Assembly (NCBI GenBank): GCA_900176545.1 | Contig: FWXP01000012.1 | Span: forward strand, 1-49,081 | DNA: 49,081 bases | Direction of reading: 5' to 3' | Source: Oscillospiraceae bacterium | GTDB lineage: Bacteria; Bacillota; Clostridia; Saccharofermentanales; Saccharofermentanaceae | Part shown: piece by piece, positions 1 through 8,507 of the stretch | How the letters are laid out: every line of letters begins with the position of its first letter | How positions within the stretch are numbered: position 1 is the first letter of the stretch | Notes under the pieces: model-generated | The model's database searches: none | What the model was told of the DNA's origin: nothing | Seen by the model: the letters and a program-made list of their open reading frames with translations, nothing else | Made by a program: the position numbers and the translations under genes

Positions 1-29
1 ATCCCTCGTATTATCAGATTTGTAGTTTT

Positions 30-235
30 TATAGACCCTCATCAAGGTCTTATAATCTCTAACAGACGCTGTGGATTAGTATTCTATCCCTAACGCTTTG
101 ACGTTTTACAGGAGGCTATAACCACAGCCGTTTGTTTAAGCGGTAATTAGTTAGATAACGCATGACGTTTCATTTAGCACGAGGTTACGTAGGAACAAAC
201 AAGTCTGTGGATGAAAGCAGTGTCAAATATTCATT
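30..235 (+). ncRNA. Candidate bridge RNA (IS110 left-end leader)
   Basis: In IS110-group elements the noncoding left end upstream of the transposase encodes a bridge RNA whose loops pair with target and donor DNA. Seen here: a hairpin at 33-37/46-50 (AGACC/GGTCT), then a perfect 7-bp stem at 68-74/122-128 (GCTGTGG/CCACAGC) enclosing a 47-nt loop, and a further small hairpin at 157-160/166-169 (AACG/CGTT). A stem enclosing a large internal loop is the expected shape of a recognition loop. The extent and ends of the RNA are guesses. Confidence 0.4.
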
Positions 236-248
236 TGGAGGTTCTGCT

Positions 249-1421
249 ATGTTTTACGCAGGAATTGATGTGGCAATGGATAAACACGATTGTGTTGTCC
301 TTGATTCTGACGGTAATTGTATCGTTGAGGTTTTTACTTTCAAGAACAACCGTGACGGATTTAAGACCCTTAAGAAAGTTCTTCTATCTTGTTCCAGAAA
401 TCCCAAGAAAATAAAAGTAGGGCTGGAATCTACCGGTCACTACAGCGATAATCTTCTGGCTTTCTTGAACAGTATCGGTTTCGCCCCCGTGTTGTTCAAT
501 CCGTTACATACTAATCTTTTCAGAAAAGGTCTAAGCCTTAGAAAGACGAAAACGGATCACGTCGATGCGCATACCATTGCGACTATGCTGAGAACTGAAG
601 ATCTCAAGTCCTACTCGCAACAATCTTACCATCTTGCGGAATTGAAATCACTAACTCGTTATCGTTCAGCCCTGGTTTCTGACTGTAGCCGTCACAAGGT
701 AACGCTCGTCAGACTCTGTCAGATATTATTTCCTGAGCTGAAAACTGTTGTTTCTGCATTGCACGTAGCTTCTGTGTATGCCCTGCTTTCTGAATTACCC
801 TCAGCAGATAAGATTGCTAAGTGTAACCTTACTCACCTTACAGCATTGCTATCTTCAGCTTCAAAGGGACACTATAGTCGCGATAAAGCTATTGAGATAA
901 GAGATGCTGCCAGAGCATCCATTGGCATCAAGAGTGTCGTCAAGGAATTAGAACTTCAGCAGACCATCGAGCTTATTCAGATCTACCAGCAACAGATCGA
1001 GGCTGTTGAGGAGCAGATTAATAATCTCATGGATGAAATTGATAGCCCAATCACTTCCATTCCTGGTATTGCCAATCGAATGGCTGCTGTAATCCTTGCT
1101 GAGACAAATAACTTTCAAGATTTTGAACGCGCGGAACAAGTCCTCGCATTCGCCGGATTGGAACCGTCTGTATACCAGTCAGGACAACTGACGTCAACGC
1201 ATTCAAAGATGGTTAAACGCGGTTCTAAATATCTTCGCTATGCTATCTTCAATGCAACAAAGTATGTATGTCATTGGGATCCAACATTCAGATCCTATCT
1301 AGCTAAGAAACGAGCAGAAGGCAAACCGTATAATGTTGCCGTATCGCATGCAGCCAAGAAGTTAACAAGGGTTATGTTCCATCTCGTAAAAACAAACAAG
1401 GAGTTCGTTCCGCAAGCATAA
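249..1421 (+). CDS. IS110-family transposase (DEDD recombinase)
   Basis: A 390-residue protein, full length for the family. The N-terminal RuvC-like DEDD domain shows GIDVAMDKHD near the start, GLESTGHY, and KTDHVDAHTIA, giving the expected acidic residues. The C-terminal transposase-20 domain has SIPGIANRMAAVILAE and then SGQLTSTHSKMVKRGSKYLR, where the catalytic serine of the family is expected. The ATG at 249 is chosen over an in-frame ATG at 162 because GGAGG at 237-241 sits 7 nt before it and homologs begin with MFYAGIDVA. No frameshift is seen, so it may be active. The noncoding leader upstream may be its guide RNA. Confidence 0.93.
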   Translation: MFYAGIDVAMDKHDCVVLDSDGNCIVEVFTFKNNRDGFKTLKKVLLSCSRNPKKIKVGLESTGHYSDNLLAFLNSIGFAPVLFNPLHTNLFRKGLSLRKTKTDHVDAHTIATMLRTEDLKSYSQQSYHLAELKSLTRYRSALVSDCSRHKVTLVRLCQILFPELKTVVSALHVASVYALLSELPSADKIAKCNLTHLTALLSSASKGHYSRDKAIEIRDAARASIGIKSVVKELELQQTIELIQIYQQQIEAVEEQINNLMDEIDSPITSIPGIANRMAAVILAETNNFQDFERAEQVLAFAGLEPSVYQSGQLTSTHSKMVKRGSKYLRYAIFNATKYVCHWDPTFRSYLAKKRAEGKPYNVAVSHAAKKLTRVMFHLVKTNKEFVPQA

Positions 1422-1451
1422 ACCACATCTGATCCATACCACTTGTTTTCC

Positions 1452-1472
1452 CAAGCACCTCGTGGGTGCTTG
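1452..1472. repeat. 8-bp hairpin downstream of the IS110 transposase
   Basis: CAAGCACC (1452-1459) and GGTGCTTG (1465-1472) form a perfect 8-bp stem around a 5-nt loop. It has no U-tract, so it is more likely part of the right end of the element than a terminator. A second small hairpin, TAGCG/CGCTA at 1506-1519, is followed by CATTTTTC. Confidence 0.4.
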
Positions 1473-1565
1473 ATTCGTTATGCAATTATCAAGGTTCAAT
1501 GCAACTAGCGTTTACGCTACATTTTTCTTATTGACTTTTAATAGTTAGTCTCCTGTATAAATACA

Positions 1566-1593
1566 GCTTTGATAATACTTTGATTATCAAAGC
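1566..1593. repeat. Perfect 11-bp inverted repeat near the IS right flank
   Basis: GCTTTGATAAT (1566-1576) and ATTATCAAAGC (1583-1593) form a perfect 11-bp stem with a 6-nt loop. It lies in the 366-nt AT-rich gap between the transposase stop and the next gene start at 1788. It could be a terminator-like structure or an insertion hotspot. Apart from the small hairpins, nothing else recognisable is present in this gap. Confidence 0.45.
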
Positions 1594-1787
1594 ATATGCT
1601 AACATATCAAATTGATTAGATAAATAGCAAAATCCCCTACAAAAATGAAATAAAGGCAGGACAAATTATACAAGTATGACCAAACACCCTAAAACCCCTG
1701 AAAACACTGCATTCTACCAACGGTCGATTGTTTATTTGCGCGGTTACTGATAGGTTTAGAGTAGATAAATGTACGGGGAGGTACCTT

Positions 1788-4700
1788 ATGAGACCACGTA
1801 AAATCCTAAGCATGTTACTTGCTATGCTGATGGTCGTCGTATCATTCTCATCTGCAGTTCTTGCTGAAGGTGACACTACGACTTTCACGCTGTCGACCGG
1901 CCTGTCGCTGACACTGCCGTCCGAATATAATACCATCTGGTATGGCATGAGCGAAGATGATCCTGTCTTTGATGAGGGTATTGGTATAGATCATTCATTT
2001 ACGGTAAGTATGTATGAAGAAGGCGGAATAGAGCTTCAGGGTAATTATCAGTTCGAAGAAGACACTGATCATTTCCTCTTCGTGATGTGCGAAGAGGTGG
2101 AAGCTCCTGATACGCTTGATGATGATACATTCCTGGGAATATTTGCCGATAACGGAGCAAATCTCGGAATGGAGACCGGCGGAACTCTGGATCTTGAAGA
2201 GGATATCGACGGTGATATCAGATACGGAACGATAGAAGCGGGCGGAATGACCCTTTATAAGGTATCCGGTGATATCGTAACAGATGAATGCTTTTTCAAG
2301 TGCACTCAGTACTACCTGATAACCGAATCGGGCAAGATGCACACTATTACCGCATTCCTTATGAGTGAACCCGAGTCGGACCCTTTTACTGACGAAGAGC
2401 TGGAGTTCCTTGATTATACTAAGGACTGTATCGAGAGTTACATCGCATTTGACGATGCTACCGTAAATATCGACGCTGAGCCTTATGTATCCGCGGATGG
2501 AGCAGCTGCTCCCGACATTGAGATGACGACATATACGACCTTAACAGGTCTTACTGTGGATGTACCTTCGGATTTTTCTATCATGTGGGATGCCATGAGC
2601 GAAGATGATCCGATGTTTGAATACGTTAGCATCGATCATGATGAAGTTGTTGATCGATATCGTAATTTCGGTGTTGAATTGCAGGGCGGTTACCTCCCTC
2701 AGGAAAATACGAACGGTCAGCAATATATGATCACGGTCCAGGAACTTGATGCTCCCGCTACTATCGATGAGGAGACTCTCCTTACTGATTTCCGTGACGG
2801 AGTAACTGAGTGGTGCGGCGGTAATCCTTCCGGATTTGACCTGGAAGAATATGCTGACGGACTTTATGGTTACGGAACAGTAGAAGCGGGCGATAATACT
2901 TTATTTCATATAACGTATCAGATAGATGATACCTTACACATCAGTTTACGCACGTATTACCTTTTTACCGATTCGGGAAAGATGTACATGATCGAATTGG
3001 TATTCCTTGATGCCAATCATACGGGTGATCCTTTCAGCGAAGAAGATCTTGCATATCTTGACGCAGCAGCCGGAGAGATCGCCGCTTCACTCTCGTATAA
3101 AGGCGATACGATAAGCCCTCAGTTGCCGCCTTTCAAGATGGTCGTAGGCGATGCCTCAGCCGGCGAGATCGTAAGCACAGATGCATCAGTAGATCCGGCT
3201 CCCGTTAAGGAACCTTCCACGACCTTCTTCAAGAGCTTTACGGAATTTGAATTCCCTGTCTGGATCCTGGCAGGAGCTCTGGTTCTCATGTTCCTTATCG
3301 GCACTAAGGTGAATAAGAAACTTGACTGGCAGGAGGAGCCCCTGGCTCTTGATACATCCAAGTGCATACAGGGCTTTGCCGCAGTGGCGATCATATTCCA
3401 CCACATGACGCAGGATCTAATGGACAGATCAGGTCCTCTGATGTTCCTTTCGGAATGCGGCGTACTCTTCGTAGGCGTATTTTTCTTCTTCTCGGGCTAC
3501 GGCCTTTATACGAGCCTTAAGACAAAGAAGGATTACCTCAAGGGCTTCCTTAAGAAGAGATTCGTAACGGTACTTATCCCCTTCTATATGTGCAACTTCG
3601 TATTCGTTATCGCAGAATGCATAGGCGGTGCGAAGTTCGAAGGCAAGGAGCTCTTCTATGTACTCTCAGGATGGTACTTACTTAATACCCATATGTGGTA
3701 TATAGTCGAGATCGCTATCCTCTACATCGTATTCCTTATCCTCTACAGCCTTATAAAGAACAGGACGGTCGCTACCATTCTCATGAGCGCTTTCGTTCTT
3801 GGCATGATGTACTTCAGCCTTCAGCTGGCACACGGCGAGGACTTCTCCTGCCGCTACTGGTTCATGGGTGAGTGGTGGTACAACGCCTCCTTCCTCTTCG
3901 TTGTAGGTATCATCGTATCCAAGCATGCGGATGCATTTCGTAAGATCGCACGCAAGGCATACTGGGCACTTGTCCCCATCTTCGGATTCCTCGTATGGTT
4001 CCTGGGCAAGAAGACTTTCTTCATGCTTCAGACTGTCTCCTACTGGAGTGAGGTACCGGGCGGCGATAAGGCGATCGGTGATAAGCTTCGCTGCCTGTCG
4101 GTACAGCTTCCCTGGATCTTATGCTTCGTAATACTCCTCCTTCTTATCATGATGAAGGTCAGGTTCGGCAACCCGGTACTGAAGTTCTTAGGCTCCATCT
4201 CCCTAGAGCTCTACCTTATCCATAACCTCTTCCTCAAAGGTCTTCAGGACGGCACCATATTCAGGGTCAAGAGCGCTTCCATGTACATGCTCCTTACTGT
4301 CCTCATGGCTATCGGCTTCGCTACGATAATAAGCGGCGTGGATAAGTATCTCGTGGCACTTATAACAGGCAGGAAGAAAGGTGACCTTGCCCTTACTTCA
4401 ACAGACCGCATCCACTCTATCGATGTTATGAGGATCGTCATGGCATTCCTTGTAGTAACTATCCACTTGCCCTTCACGGGTAAGGCGGGAGATGTATTCG
4501 TTACATTCGGCAAGACTGCGGTTCCTTTCTTCCTTGTAGTATGCGGATACTTCCTCTTCCGCGAGGACAATGCCGAGATGATGAAGCGTCTTATAAAGCA
4601 GACCAAGAGGATGTTCATCTTCTATGTACTGGCAAACGTATTCTATGCAGGAATGTTCGCTCTTATGTCATGGAAGATGGAAGGCTCACTTGCTTCCTTC

Positions 4701-5423
4701 AAGGCATGCTTCGAGAAAAAGCCCCTCATGGACTTCCTTCTTTATAACTTCTCGCCCTTCTCAGAGCATCTGTGGTACCTGGGCTGCCTTCTGTATGCAC
4801 TCCTTATAATGCTCGTCTTAAATAAGCTAAAGGTATTAAAGCATGTGATGTTCATATCGCCTGCGCTCATCGCAGCTTATGTAGTTATGGCTCATATGGG
4901 AACAGGTGAGTTCTATCAGCTTCGAAATGCACTCTTCATAGGCCTCGGCTACACCATGACAGGAATGCTCATAAGAAGGTATGAGAAGAAGATCCTTTCC
5001 ATTAAATATCTTGGTATCATCCTTCCCCTGCTCTTTGTCGCATGCACAGTGGCAGGTATCTATGAGCTTAACCACTATGAGCAGGGAACGGGCGTACCCT
5101 TCATAGGATGCGAGATCATGACATATGTTATCGTTCTCCTGTGCCTGAGATTCCCTAACTTCGGCATCGGCACCTTCGCTGAGAAGTTCGGCAAGGATTG
5201 TTCGCTTCCAATATACATCATGCATATCGCAGTAATGATGCTCTTCATGATGACAAGCTTTAATAAGTTCTTCGGCAACTACGGCGCCGTTACAATCTTC
5301 GTCGCGACTGCCGCCATCGCAGGAGCTTATGTGAGCATAAAGAAAGCGATCATCGCAACAGGACGCGAAGACAAGGCGCAAGTTGCGGCCGAGTCCTCTG
5401 AAGTCGCAGCCGAGAGATCATAG
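1788..5423 (+). CDS. Surface protein with duplicated N-terminal domain and two acyltransferase-3 domains
   Basis: A 1211-residue protein. The start at 1788 follows GGGGAGG at 1775-1781; the longer frame from 1728 has no such site. A signal peptide (residues 1-26, ending SAVLA) is followed by two homologous domains of about 200 residues, from about residue 37 and residue 253. Both begin TGL..(L/V)P and contain MSEDDP.F and IDH. A membrane segment lies near 491-509. Two multi-span acyltransferase-3 domains (OafA/NodX superfamily) follow, at about 519-855 and 873-1190. The second has the family R-x10-H motif (DVMRIVMAFLVVTIH); the first has a K-x12-H variant. Such domains move acyl groups across the membrane onto sugars or polymers; the substrate here is unknown. 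Bacterial AT3 proteins usually carry one copy, so the tandem pair is unusual. A strong terminator follows. Confidence 0.85.
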   Translation: MRPRKILSMLLAMLMVVVSFSSAVLAEGDTTTFTLSTGLSLTLPSEYNTIWYGMSEDDPVFDEGIGIDHSFTVSMYEEGGIELQGNYQFEEDTDHFLFVMCEEVEAPDTLDDDTFLGIFADNGANLGMETGGTLDLEEDIDGDIRYGTIEAGGMTLYKVSGDIVTDECFFKCTQYYLITESGKMHTITAFLMSEPESDPFTDEELEFLDYTKDCIESYIAFDDATVNIDAEPYVSADGAAAPDIEMTTYTTLTGLTVDVPSDFSIMWDAMSEDDPMFEYVSIDHDEVVDRYRNFGVELQGGYLPQENTNGQQYMITVQELDAPATIDEETLLTDFRDGVTEWCGGNPSGFDLEEYADGLYGYGTVEAGDNTLFHITYQIDDTLHISLRTYYLFTDSGKMYMIELVFLDANHTGDPFSEEDLAYLDAAAGEIAASLSYKGDTISPQLPPFKMVVGDASAGEIVSTDASVDPAPVKEPSTTFFKSFTEFEFPVWILAGALVLMFLIGTKVNKKLDWQEEPLALDTSKCIQGFAAVAIIFHHMTQDLMDRSGPLMFLSECGVLFVGVFFFFSGYGLYTSLKTKKDYLKGFLKKRFVTVLIPFYMCNFVFVIAECIGGAKFEGKELFYVLSGWYLLNTHMWYIVEIAILYIVFLILYSLIKNRTVATILMSAFVLGMMYFSLQLAHGEDFSCRYWFMGEWWYNASFLFVVGIIVSKHADAFRKIARKAYWALVPIFGFLVWFLGKKTFFMLQTVSYWSEVPGGDKAIGDKLRCLSVQLPWILCFVILLLLIMMKVRFGNPVLKFLGSISLELYLIHNLFLKGLQDGTIFRVKSASMYMLLTVLMAIGFATIISGVDKYLVALITGRKKGDLALTSTDRIHSIDVMRIVMAFLVVTIHLPFTGKAGDVFVTFGKTAVPFFLVVCGYFLFREDNAEMMKRLIKQTKRMFIFYVLANVFYAGMFALMSWKMEGSLASFKACFEKKPLMDFLLYNFSPFSEHLWYLGCLLYALLIMLVLNKLKVLKHVMFISPALIAAYVVMAHMGTGEFYQLRNALFIGLGYTMTGMLIRRYEKKILSIKYLGIILPLLFVACTVAGIYELNHYEQGTGVPFIGCEIMTYVIVLLCLRFPNFGIGTFAEKFGKDCSLPIYIMHIAVMMLFMMTSFNKFFGNYGAVTIFVATAAIAGAYVSIKKAIIATGREDKAQVAAESSEVAAERS

Positions 5424-5450
5424 TCTTCATAATAACAACCTATAAACAGA

Positions 5451-5486
5451 AAAGGTCGCGATCTGACGGTCGCGGCCTTTTCTTTG
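5451..5486 (+). terminator. Intrinsic terminator of the double AT3 gene
   Basis: Arms 5451-5463 and 5468-5480 form a 13-bp GC-rich stem (two G-U pairs) with a TGAC loop, followed by TTTTCTTTG. It lies 27 nt after the stop of the large acyltransferase gene. Confidence 0.88.
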
Positions 5487-5521
5487 TCTTTCTAATGCGG
5501 GGCGATCGCGGCATGTTTCCG

Positions 5522-5635
5522 GTGCTGTCTCCATTTTTTGAATTTGGAGACGCAGGTGGAGAATAATTTCTATTTTTCTCGGATTTTTTCTCCAGTGGTG
5601 TCTCCCTTTCCCAAAATCGGAGACATGGGTGGAGA
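5522..5635. repeat. Two 41-nt direct repeats, each with a GTCTCC/GGAGAC inverted repeat
   Basis: Copy 1 (5522-5562) and copy 2 (5595-5635) share the frame GTG.TGTCTCC...GGAGAC..GGTGGAGA with a variable 13-nt middle. In each, GTCTCC (5527-5532; 5600-5605) pairs with GGAGAC (5546-5551; 5619-5624). The copies are 73 nt apart start to start. They sit between a strong terminator and the 3' end of a convergent operon. They could be a small dispersed repeat, an RNA structure or a protein-binding array. The remainder of the gap from 5487 to 5721 shows nothing recognisable. Confidence 0.6.
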
Positions 5636-5721
5636 CACGCACATTCCGATCATTCGCGAGACGGTCCCCAAAAACTCACGCCAATCACTGATAATCAGCA
5701 CATCTAAAGGGCCAAGCCCAC

Positions 5722-6894
5722 TTATCCGACGTCGCCGTCGAAGAGCCCCGAGCGTCTCTCAAGGACCAGGTTCTTGATGAGATATACAACTGCGGCGGCC
5801 ACGATGGTGCTTATAAGGACTGCCGGAAGGTAGACCGCGATGCCGTACCTCTTATAGATGAAGATAAGATTCTCGATCATGAAGAAGTTGAGCATGATGG
5901 TCTCCAGGGATATCTTGCCCATGAACTTCAATAAGGGATTGCCGATCCTGACCTTGGACACGATAGTGATGACAAGGATGATGAATATAAGCTCGAACAA
6001 AGTCTCTTCACTAAGTCCCTCCAGCCTGTAGAGGATCTCACGAAGTGAATTACCGTCGCCTTTATAGTAGATCGTATTCTCGACAAGTCCCCTGTGAATA
6101 TAGTCCAGAAGCACAAAGAGCACAGAGGAACAGAGGATGATCGCCGTAAAGGCTTTCCTGATGATCCTGTTGATCCTGTCTTCCTTATAGGCATAGAACA
6201 TTCCTACAGGGAACATAAGGATGGTGTTGTACCACCACTCGCCCTTGAACCAGTACGACATCGTAAAGGACTGTGAATGGCCCGACAGTAATCCTATGGT
6301 CACCATGATAAGGACAACGGCGGTCATAAGGATGATGCCGGGGCCGGCTTTCTTCACCTTGCCGAATATGAGCCTGAAGGCGACGTACAAGATCATGATC
6401 TCCACTGCGAACCACATCTGATTATTGACCAGGTAGAGACCGAAGAAAGCACAGATGACCTCCGTGAAGGTAAAGTGATTGCCGTATCTGATGTTGCCCA
6501 GGAGGGCTTCCGTCAGATAGATATAGTTGCAGATAAAGTAAGGGACAAGGACCGTGAATATCCTTCGCTTCATGAAGCCCTTGGTGTAATCCTGATCGGT
6601 CATCCATCTCTTTATAAGGCCGAAGCCCGAACAGAAGAAGAAGAATGCCACCGCCAGGATACCGTAGTAGTAGTAATTGAAGAACTCCTTCATGAGAGTT
6701 GTGGATATCCCGAAGTTCATCATCGTTATGACTGTCTGATGGAGAATTATGAAGATCGCAAGAAATCCCCTGATCTCCTTGCTCAGGATCCTGTCGAAGA
6801 AGGCATTATCTTCCGAAGGCCTTCTCTTGGAACTTATCAGCAGCAGTGCTCCCAGGAGAGCCAGACTGATGTAAAAGATCAATGTAAAATTCAC
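5722..6894 (-). CDS. Acyltransferase-3 family integral membrane protein
   Basis: A 390-residue, roughly ten-span membrane protein. It resembles the first AT3 domain of the large protein at 1788-5423: both show K-x12-H near the start, the pattern FFF.SG.GL followed by DY.KGF.K(K/R)R..TVL(V/I)P, and GNP.LKF.G.ISLE near the end. It starts at GTG 6894 with AAGGAGAA just upstream. Only 15 nt separate it from the XRE gene at 6910, so it is probably the last gene of the vWA/PurA-like operon. The likely role is acyl transfer to an envelope polymer or metabolite; the substrate cannot be read from the sequence. It lacks a fused extracellular domain. Confidence 0.85.
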   Translation of the reverse strand: MNFTLIFYISLALLGALLLISSKRRPSEDNAFFDRILSKEIRGFLAIFIILHQTVITMMNFGISTTLMKEFFNYYYYGILAVAFFFFCSGFGLIKRWMTDQDYTKGFMKRRIFTVLVPYFICNYIYLTEALLGNIRYGNHFTFTEVICAFFGLYLVNNQMWFAVEIMILYVAFRLIFGKVKKAGPGIILMTAVVLIMVTIGLLSGHSQSFTMSYWFKGEWWYNTILMFPVGMFYAYKEDRINRIIRKAFTAIILCSSVLFVLLDYIHRGLVENTIYYKGDGNSLREILYRLEGLSEETLFELIFIILVITIVSKVRIGNPLLKFMGKISLETIMLNFFMIENLIFIYKRYGIAVYLPAVLISTIVAAAVVYLIKNLVLERRSGLFDGDVG

Positions 6895-6909
6895 TTTGGC
6901 TTCTCCTTA

Positions 6910-7299
6910 TTATTTCGTTAGACTTATGACGTTCAGCGTCAGGGATATCAAGAGCAGTGTTATGACCACCAGGATGATTATTATCAATCGACTTCGTTCT
7001 TTCTTGTGCCGGATCTCTTCGTCACTTAATTCGACTGATTCCTTTATCATCTGTTGGGCTTCTTCACGAGTGATGGTCTCATCTTCGGACTTCTTCTCAC
7101 CTGCCAGGATCTCCATTATCGAGATATCCAGGACTTCCGCTATCGGTTCGAGCATCGAGATATCAGGGAAGCTCAGGCCTCGCTCCCATTTGGACACAGC
7201 CTTGTCGGTGACGTTCAGCGCGTCCGCCAGCTGCTTCTGGGTGAGCCCTTTCTCCTTACGAAGCTCAGTTATCAGTTGTCCCGTTCTTTCCTTGTCCAT
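6910..7299 (-). CDS. XRE-family regulator with C-terminal membrane anchor
   Basis: A 129-residue protein. Residues 7-61 form a Cro/CI helix-turn-helix (LITELRKEKGLTQKQLADAL followed by VTDKAVSKWERG), the classic XRE signature. A charged linker follows, and one hydrophobic segment (IIIILVVITLLLISLTLNVI) at the C terminus predicts tethering to the membrane. The start at 7299 is chosen because AGGAG lies just upstream and its ATG overlaps the stop of the PurA-like gene (TAATG); the longer reading frame would run into that gene. It is likely the local regulator of the operon, possibly sensing a membrane-linked signal. No operator is identified. Confidence 0.88.
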   Translation of the reverse strand: MDKERTGQLITELRKEKGLTQKQLADALNVTDKAVSKWERGLSFPDISMLEPIAEVLDISIMEILAGEKKSEDETITREEAQQMIKESVELSDEEIRHKKERSRLIIIILVVITLLLISLTLNVISLTK

Positions 7300-8507
7300 T
7301 ACTCCTGATAACATTCCTTTATATCTTCTGCGTACCTGGACGACGAAGTGAAGACGCGTCTGTAAAGGCCGTCCTCCCCTACCCTTCGGATCCATTCATC
7401 CACAGGCACATCGCCGCCAACGGTAAGCACATTGCCTTCCGTCTCATCCACATGAGTCAGGAAAAGCGCAGGAGTGAATAACGTGTCTTTGATATCGGGT
7501 CTCACATATTCGTTGAACTCCTCTTCGCTGCCGTGAGGCGCGAATCTCAAGGAACCCTGCCACTCGTTCTTTATATTGGTCTCGTCCATGAAGAAATTTC
7601 CTTCCTTAAGGAAGATATCCTCGTAGGGAAGGTCGCCTGCGCCGTGGCGCGTGACATATGTCCTGGTGACATAAAGCGCTGTAGCTCTCTTAGTGATCCC
7701 GAGCCTTCTTAAGATGGCGTCGGGGTTGGTAAGTCCGGTCCTGGAAGACGTCAGATGAGGCGCGTACTTGATATTCTTCTCGTCCAGCATAAGCCCCTGG
7801 GCGCCTTCAAATATGATGTCGTCGTAAGTCGTCAGTATGTCTTCGGAGAGCAGCCTTATGTGCTCGCAGTTCCTGCACATCTGCTCGGAGTATTTGTAGA
7901 GGACATTCCTGTCGCGCAGCATTTCGCCGTATGCCATCATGCTGAAGGGGTCCAGGTTTAATACCTCCAGCCTCGCGGGAAGATATTCCTTTCGAATGAA
8001 TAAGAGTTTCTTAAAGAAAGCTTCTGCGCCGCTCGAAAGGATATCGTACGGCGTTATCTTGAACTCAGGGTCGGAAGACCTTCTGGAAGCTTCGTCTATT
8101 CCCATGCCGCAGCTGCCGTGACGCTTGTCGCCGCGTCTTGTCTCCAGTGACATATTGATAAGGACGTCATCTATATACGTCAGTGAGCAATCAGGCACGG
8201 ATATTATCTTAGGGATCTTTTCTCCCAATGCCATCAGCTGCTCTTTCTCCTCCGAGAGCTTATAGAGGTCAGGCATGAAGGTCTCCGCCCAAAATGTAAC
8301 GGCGCCTCTCATCGATCCTGATGATAGTTCTCTGAAGACGAAACGCTTATCTTTTCTCTCCACGGTATGTCCCGCCTGGGCACCGCCGTTATGGCGAACT
8401 ACTATGCAGGAGCGGTCGGCTTTCTGTGAGAGCATGGCAAGATAATCCGTTGCCAGCCCCTTACCCTCATCTCCGAAGTTCTTGCCTACGACTGCCGTTA
8501 TGCTCAT
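7299..8507 (-). CDS. Divergent adenylosuccinate synthetase-like enzyme (PurA/PurZ superfamily)
   Basis: A 402-residue protein. PurA joins IMP and aspartate using GTP. Conserved here: GDEGKG with the catalytic Asp at residue 13, QAGHT with the catalytic His at 47, FEGAQG at 233-238 followed by HLTSSRTG, and TRHGAG at 286-291. Changed: the TGRGIGP loop is HGSCGMGID (130-138), and the aspartate-binding TTGRRRR loop is not recognisable; NEWQGSLRFAPHG (314-326) stands in that region. It is therefore probably not the housekeeping purA. It may ligate an amino acid or similar group to another nucleotide. It overlaps the upstream vWA gene by 4 bp (ATGA) and the downstream XRE gene by 1 bp, so it is translationally coupled to both. 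The specific substrate is unknown. Confidence 0.82.
   Translation of the reverse strand: MSITAVVGKNFGDEGKGLATDYLAMLSQKADRSCIVVRHNGGAQAGHTVERKDKRFVFRELSSGSMRGAVTFWAETFMPDLYKLSEEKEQLMALGEKIPKIISVPDCSLTYIDDVLINMSLETRRGDKRHGSCGMGIDEASRRSSDPEFKITPYDILSSGAEAFFKKLLFIRKEYLPARLEVLNLDPFSMMAYGEMLRDRNVLYKYSEQMCRNCEHIRLLSEDILTTYDDIIFEGAQGLMLDEKNIKYAPHLTSSRTGLTNPDAILRRLGITKRATALYVTRTYVTRHGAGDLPYEDIFLKEGNFFMDETNIKNEWQGSLRFAPHGSEEEFNEYVRPDIKDTLFTPALFLTHVDETEGNVLTVGGDVPVDEWIRRVGEDGLYRRVFTSSSRYAEDIKECYQE

Larger units (their letters stand above)
1..1600 (+). mobile_element. IS110-family insertion sequence (ends not defined)
   Basis: A complete IS110-type transposase gene (249-1421) is preceded by about 250 nt of structured noncoding DNA and followed by about 170 nt with several small hairpins, an arrangement typical of this family. 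IS110 elements lack clear terminal inverted repeats and usually make no target duplication, so neither boundary can be fixed by eye. The left end may lie before the window starts, and the right end is somewhere between about 1430 and 1720. Confidence 0.6.

Noticed and set aside
1637..1948. Minus-strand reading frame before the large AT3 protein
   Set aside because: It overlaps the AT3 signal-peptide region antisense and has no support.
4836..5381. Minus-strand reading frame of 181 codons inside the double AT3 gene
   Set aside because: It is His/Cys-rich antisense sequence with no recognisable domain, and lies within a well-supported membrane domain on the plus strand.
5522..5635. CRISPR array
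   Set aside because: There are only two copies, repeats vary internally, and no cas genes are present.
6475..7351. Plus-strand frames over the AT3 and XRE genes
   Set aside because: They are not family-like and are antisense to two recognised genes.
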